DNA from: Pontibacter diazotrophicus
Lineage (GTDB): Bacteria > Bacteroidota > Bacteroidia > Cytophagales > Hymenobacteraceae
DNA length: 64,000 nucleotides
NCBI RefSeq assembly: GCF_003367245.1
Contig: NZ_QRGR01000001.1
Span: 372,001-436,000 of the forward strand
Direction of reading: 5' to 3'
Positions 62,770 to 64,000 of this stretch are shown here, piece by piece; the first letter of the stretch is position 1, and every line of letters starts with the position of its first letter. Below the pieces are notes generated by a model. The model was not told the origin of the DNA, made no database searches, and was given only the letters and a program-made list of their open reading frames with translations. A program made the translations under genes and the position numbers.

Positions 62770-63514
62770 ACTACCAGAAACCATCGTTTGCAGCAGTGGC
62801 CTCTCTGGCTGCTTTCTTCCTGTTTCCCTTCACTGCCCCTTGGTAAAGGCTTAAGTCAGGATGAACGTCACACTGGAAAAAACACCCTCAAAACCACCTT
62901 CACCCTCCTGCGTCTATCCGACACAATAAATTTAGTAAAGTACTGAACACTATATCACTACTTTAAGTATATTACAATCATTTTAAAAATGTTATAGATA
63001 GTTATTTTTCAATTTTAAAGGTTTGATATTTTTAAATATTCAATTATTATTTTGTTTTATGGTAAAATGATAACTATATGAATGAATATATACTATATAT
63101 GTAATCAGTAGAAGATTTGGTAAAATTTATTTAGTGATAATTTTGTATTAATTCAGTAGAGGAAAGCAATCAATTGGGGTGTAAATATTTACTGGCATTG
63201 AAATGGAAAAAGTGCTGTGCACAATGAGAGCTAATCAGCACTTTCTTTATCTGCGGAAGAGAAAACCAATTCAATTTGACTCGCTTAAGCTTAGCAAACC
63301 CTATCTATTTAACAAACAGATAAGGGAGATGCCTCTCGTCTTATCTCAGGAGTACAGCCATATCTGTTTCAGATAACTAAAGCTTCTTCATTTAATTGTT
63401 CACCTATGCCCGTTGCATTGATGTATAGCAAGAGCGAGAGCGATGAAGAATACATAAGAATGAACATAACAGCGCCGGTTTAGTTTTGGCGTAACATTAA
63501 TAGCACCTATTAGC
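62770..63514. other. AT-rich gene-free region upstream of the GH63-like gene
   Basis: About 745 bases. 62930-63180 is strongly AT-rich. A hairpin of AAAGTGCTG with CAGCACTTT lies around 63210-63245. A 58-codon frame from 63203 has no family similarity. No RNA gene or IS end was recognised. The promoter of the last gene must lie here. Confidence 0.5.
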
Positions 63515-64000
63515 ATGCGTAGTAAAGAAGAAGAGCGTTTAGCTCAGTCAACAAACAACAGAACCTGGAAAAAGTGGGGGACTTACCTCTCCGATCGGCA
63601 GTGGGGTACCGTACGCGAGGATTACAGCCCGGATGGCACTGCCTGGAATTTCATTTCTCATGACATGGCGCAAAGCAATGCCTACCGTTGGGGTGATGAG
63701 GGTATTGCCGGTTTCTGCGATTACCAGCAGATTCTGTGCCTGGCTCCAGCCTTCTGGAATGGGCAGGATTCGATATTAAAAGAAAGGCTTTTTGGCCTGA
63801 CCAACGGGCAGGGAAACCACGGCGAAGATGTAAAAGAACTTTACTTTCACCTGGAGTCTTCCCCGACGCATTCCTATACCAAGTTTCTTTACAAGTACCC
63901 ACAAACCGCTTTCCCTTACCAGGAGCTGCTGGAGCAAAACAGGAGGGGGCGCGAGCAACCGGAGTACGAGCTGCTGGACACAGAGGCATTTCGGGAAAAC
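63515..64000 (+). CDS. GH63-like glycosidase (MGH1/glucosidase type), truncated by window end
   Basis: The first 162 residues of a gene running off the right edge, from the ATG at 63515. [70 protein letters not shown] and [17 protein letters not shown] match the N-terminus of the roughly 880-residue GH63-like glucosidase family (related to mannosylglycerate hydrolase and alpha-glucosidase I). There is no signal peptide, so the enzyme is cytoplasmic, probably acting on small alpha-glucosides. The catalytic (alpha/alpha)6 domain lies outside the window. Confidence 0.85.
   Translation, partial: MRSKEEERLAQSTNNRTWKKWGTYLSDRQWGTVREDYSPDGTAWNFISHDMAQSNAYRWGDEGIAGFCDYQQILCLAPAFWNGQDSILKERLFGLTNGQGNHGEDVKELYFHLESSPTHSYTKFLYKYPQTAFPYQELLEQNRRGREQPEYELLDTEAFREN

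Noticed and set aside
63000-63180. AT-rich tract as a possible replication origin
   Set aside because: No DnaA-box cluster or origin-linked genes nearby; long AT-rich intergenic stretches are common in this phylum.
1-64000. CRISPR arrays, tRNA or rRNA genes
   Set aside because: Reading both strands I saw no regularly spaced repeats, no cloverleaf with a GGTTCGAATCC-type arm, and no rRNA-like sequence.

Overview
The window looks like a Bacteroidota chromosome, most likely an environmental member of the Cytophagales close to Hymenobacteraceae/Pontibacter. This is inferred from two SusC/SusD pairs, many secreted lipoproteins and glycan-active enzymes, LytS/LytTR signalling, an IS1-type remnant, and genes that mostly lack strong Shine-Dalgarno sequences. 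I see no rRNA, tRNA, CRISPR array or intact mobile element.

Layout. 1-5.0 kb is an eroding pectin-degradation segment: an IS1 remnant, an intact GH28 polygalacturonase-like enzyme, a deleted and frameshifted rhamnogalacturonan lyase, a secreted DUF1593 (nucleoside-hydrolase-like) protein and an IS3 remnant. 5.4-17.3 kb is a co-oriented locus: ribokinase, sugar/nucleoside permease, SusC, SusD, nucleoside hydrolase lipoprotein, an unknown aspartate-rich secreted protein and a pectate-lyase-fold protein. It resembles in content the ribose/nucleoside scavenging (rus) systems of Bacteroides. 17.4-27.7 kb holds a helical-repeat protein, a TonB-dependent receptor divergent from a LytS/LytTR two-component pair, an ankyrin protein, and an exported catalase followed by hemA and a broken ferrochelatase remnant.

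28.3-43.0 kb is a second polysaccharide utilisation locus: SusC/SusD, GH29 alpha-L-fucosidase, AraC regulator, zinc alcohol dehydrogenase split by a one-base frameshift, altronate-dehydratase-family enzyme, GH30 hydrolase, S1 sulfatase and a formylglycine-generating enzyme with both active-site cysteines. The set suggests a fucosylated and sulfated glycan whose fucose is catabolised oxidatively.

43.3-53.2 kb is mostly housekeeping and stress genes (FUSC membrane protein, YceI, AraC, DUF808, NudK, exported sugar isomerase, Ca/Na antiporter). They are interspersed with a degraded TonB-receptor leader, two copies of a small inverted-repeat element and a nested palindromic repeat. 53.3-54.9 kb encodes an unusual protein joining a voltage-sensor-like bundle to a degenerate metzincin-like domain and further membrane helices. 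55.3-62.7 kb has glycosylasparaginase overlapping cutC, a PhoX-like protein, a large beta-propeller/cytochrome c protein and a DUF1080 lipoprotein. The window ends inside a GH63-like glycosidase.

The strongest leads are the voltage-sensor/pseudo-metzincin fusion, the ribose/nucleoside locus with its unknown partner protein, the katalase-hemA-hemH remnant arrangement, and the frameshift and sulfatase-motif oddities in the fucose locus.
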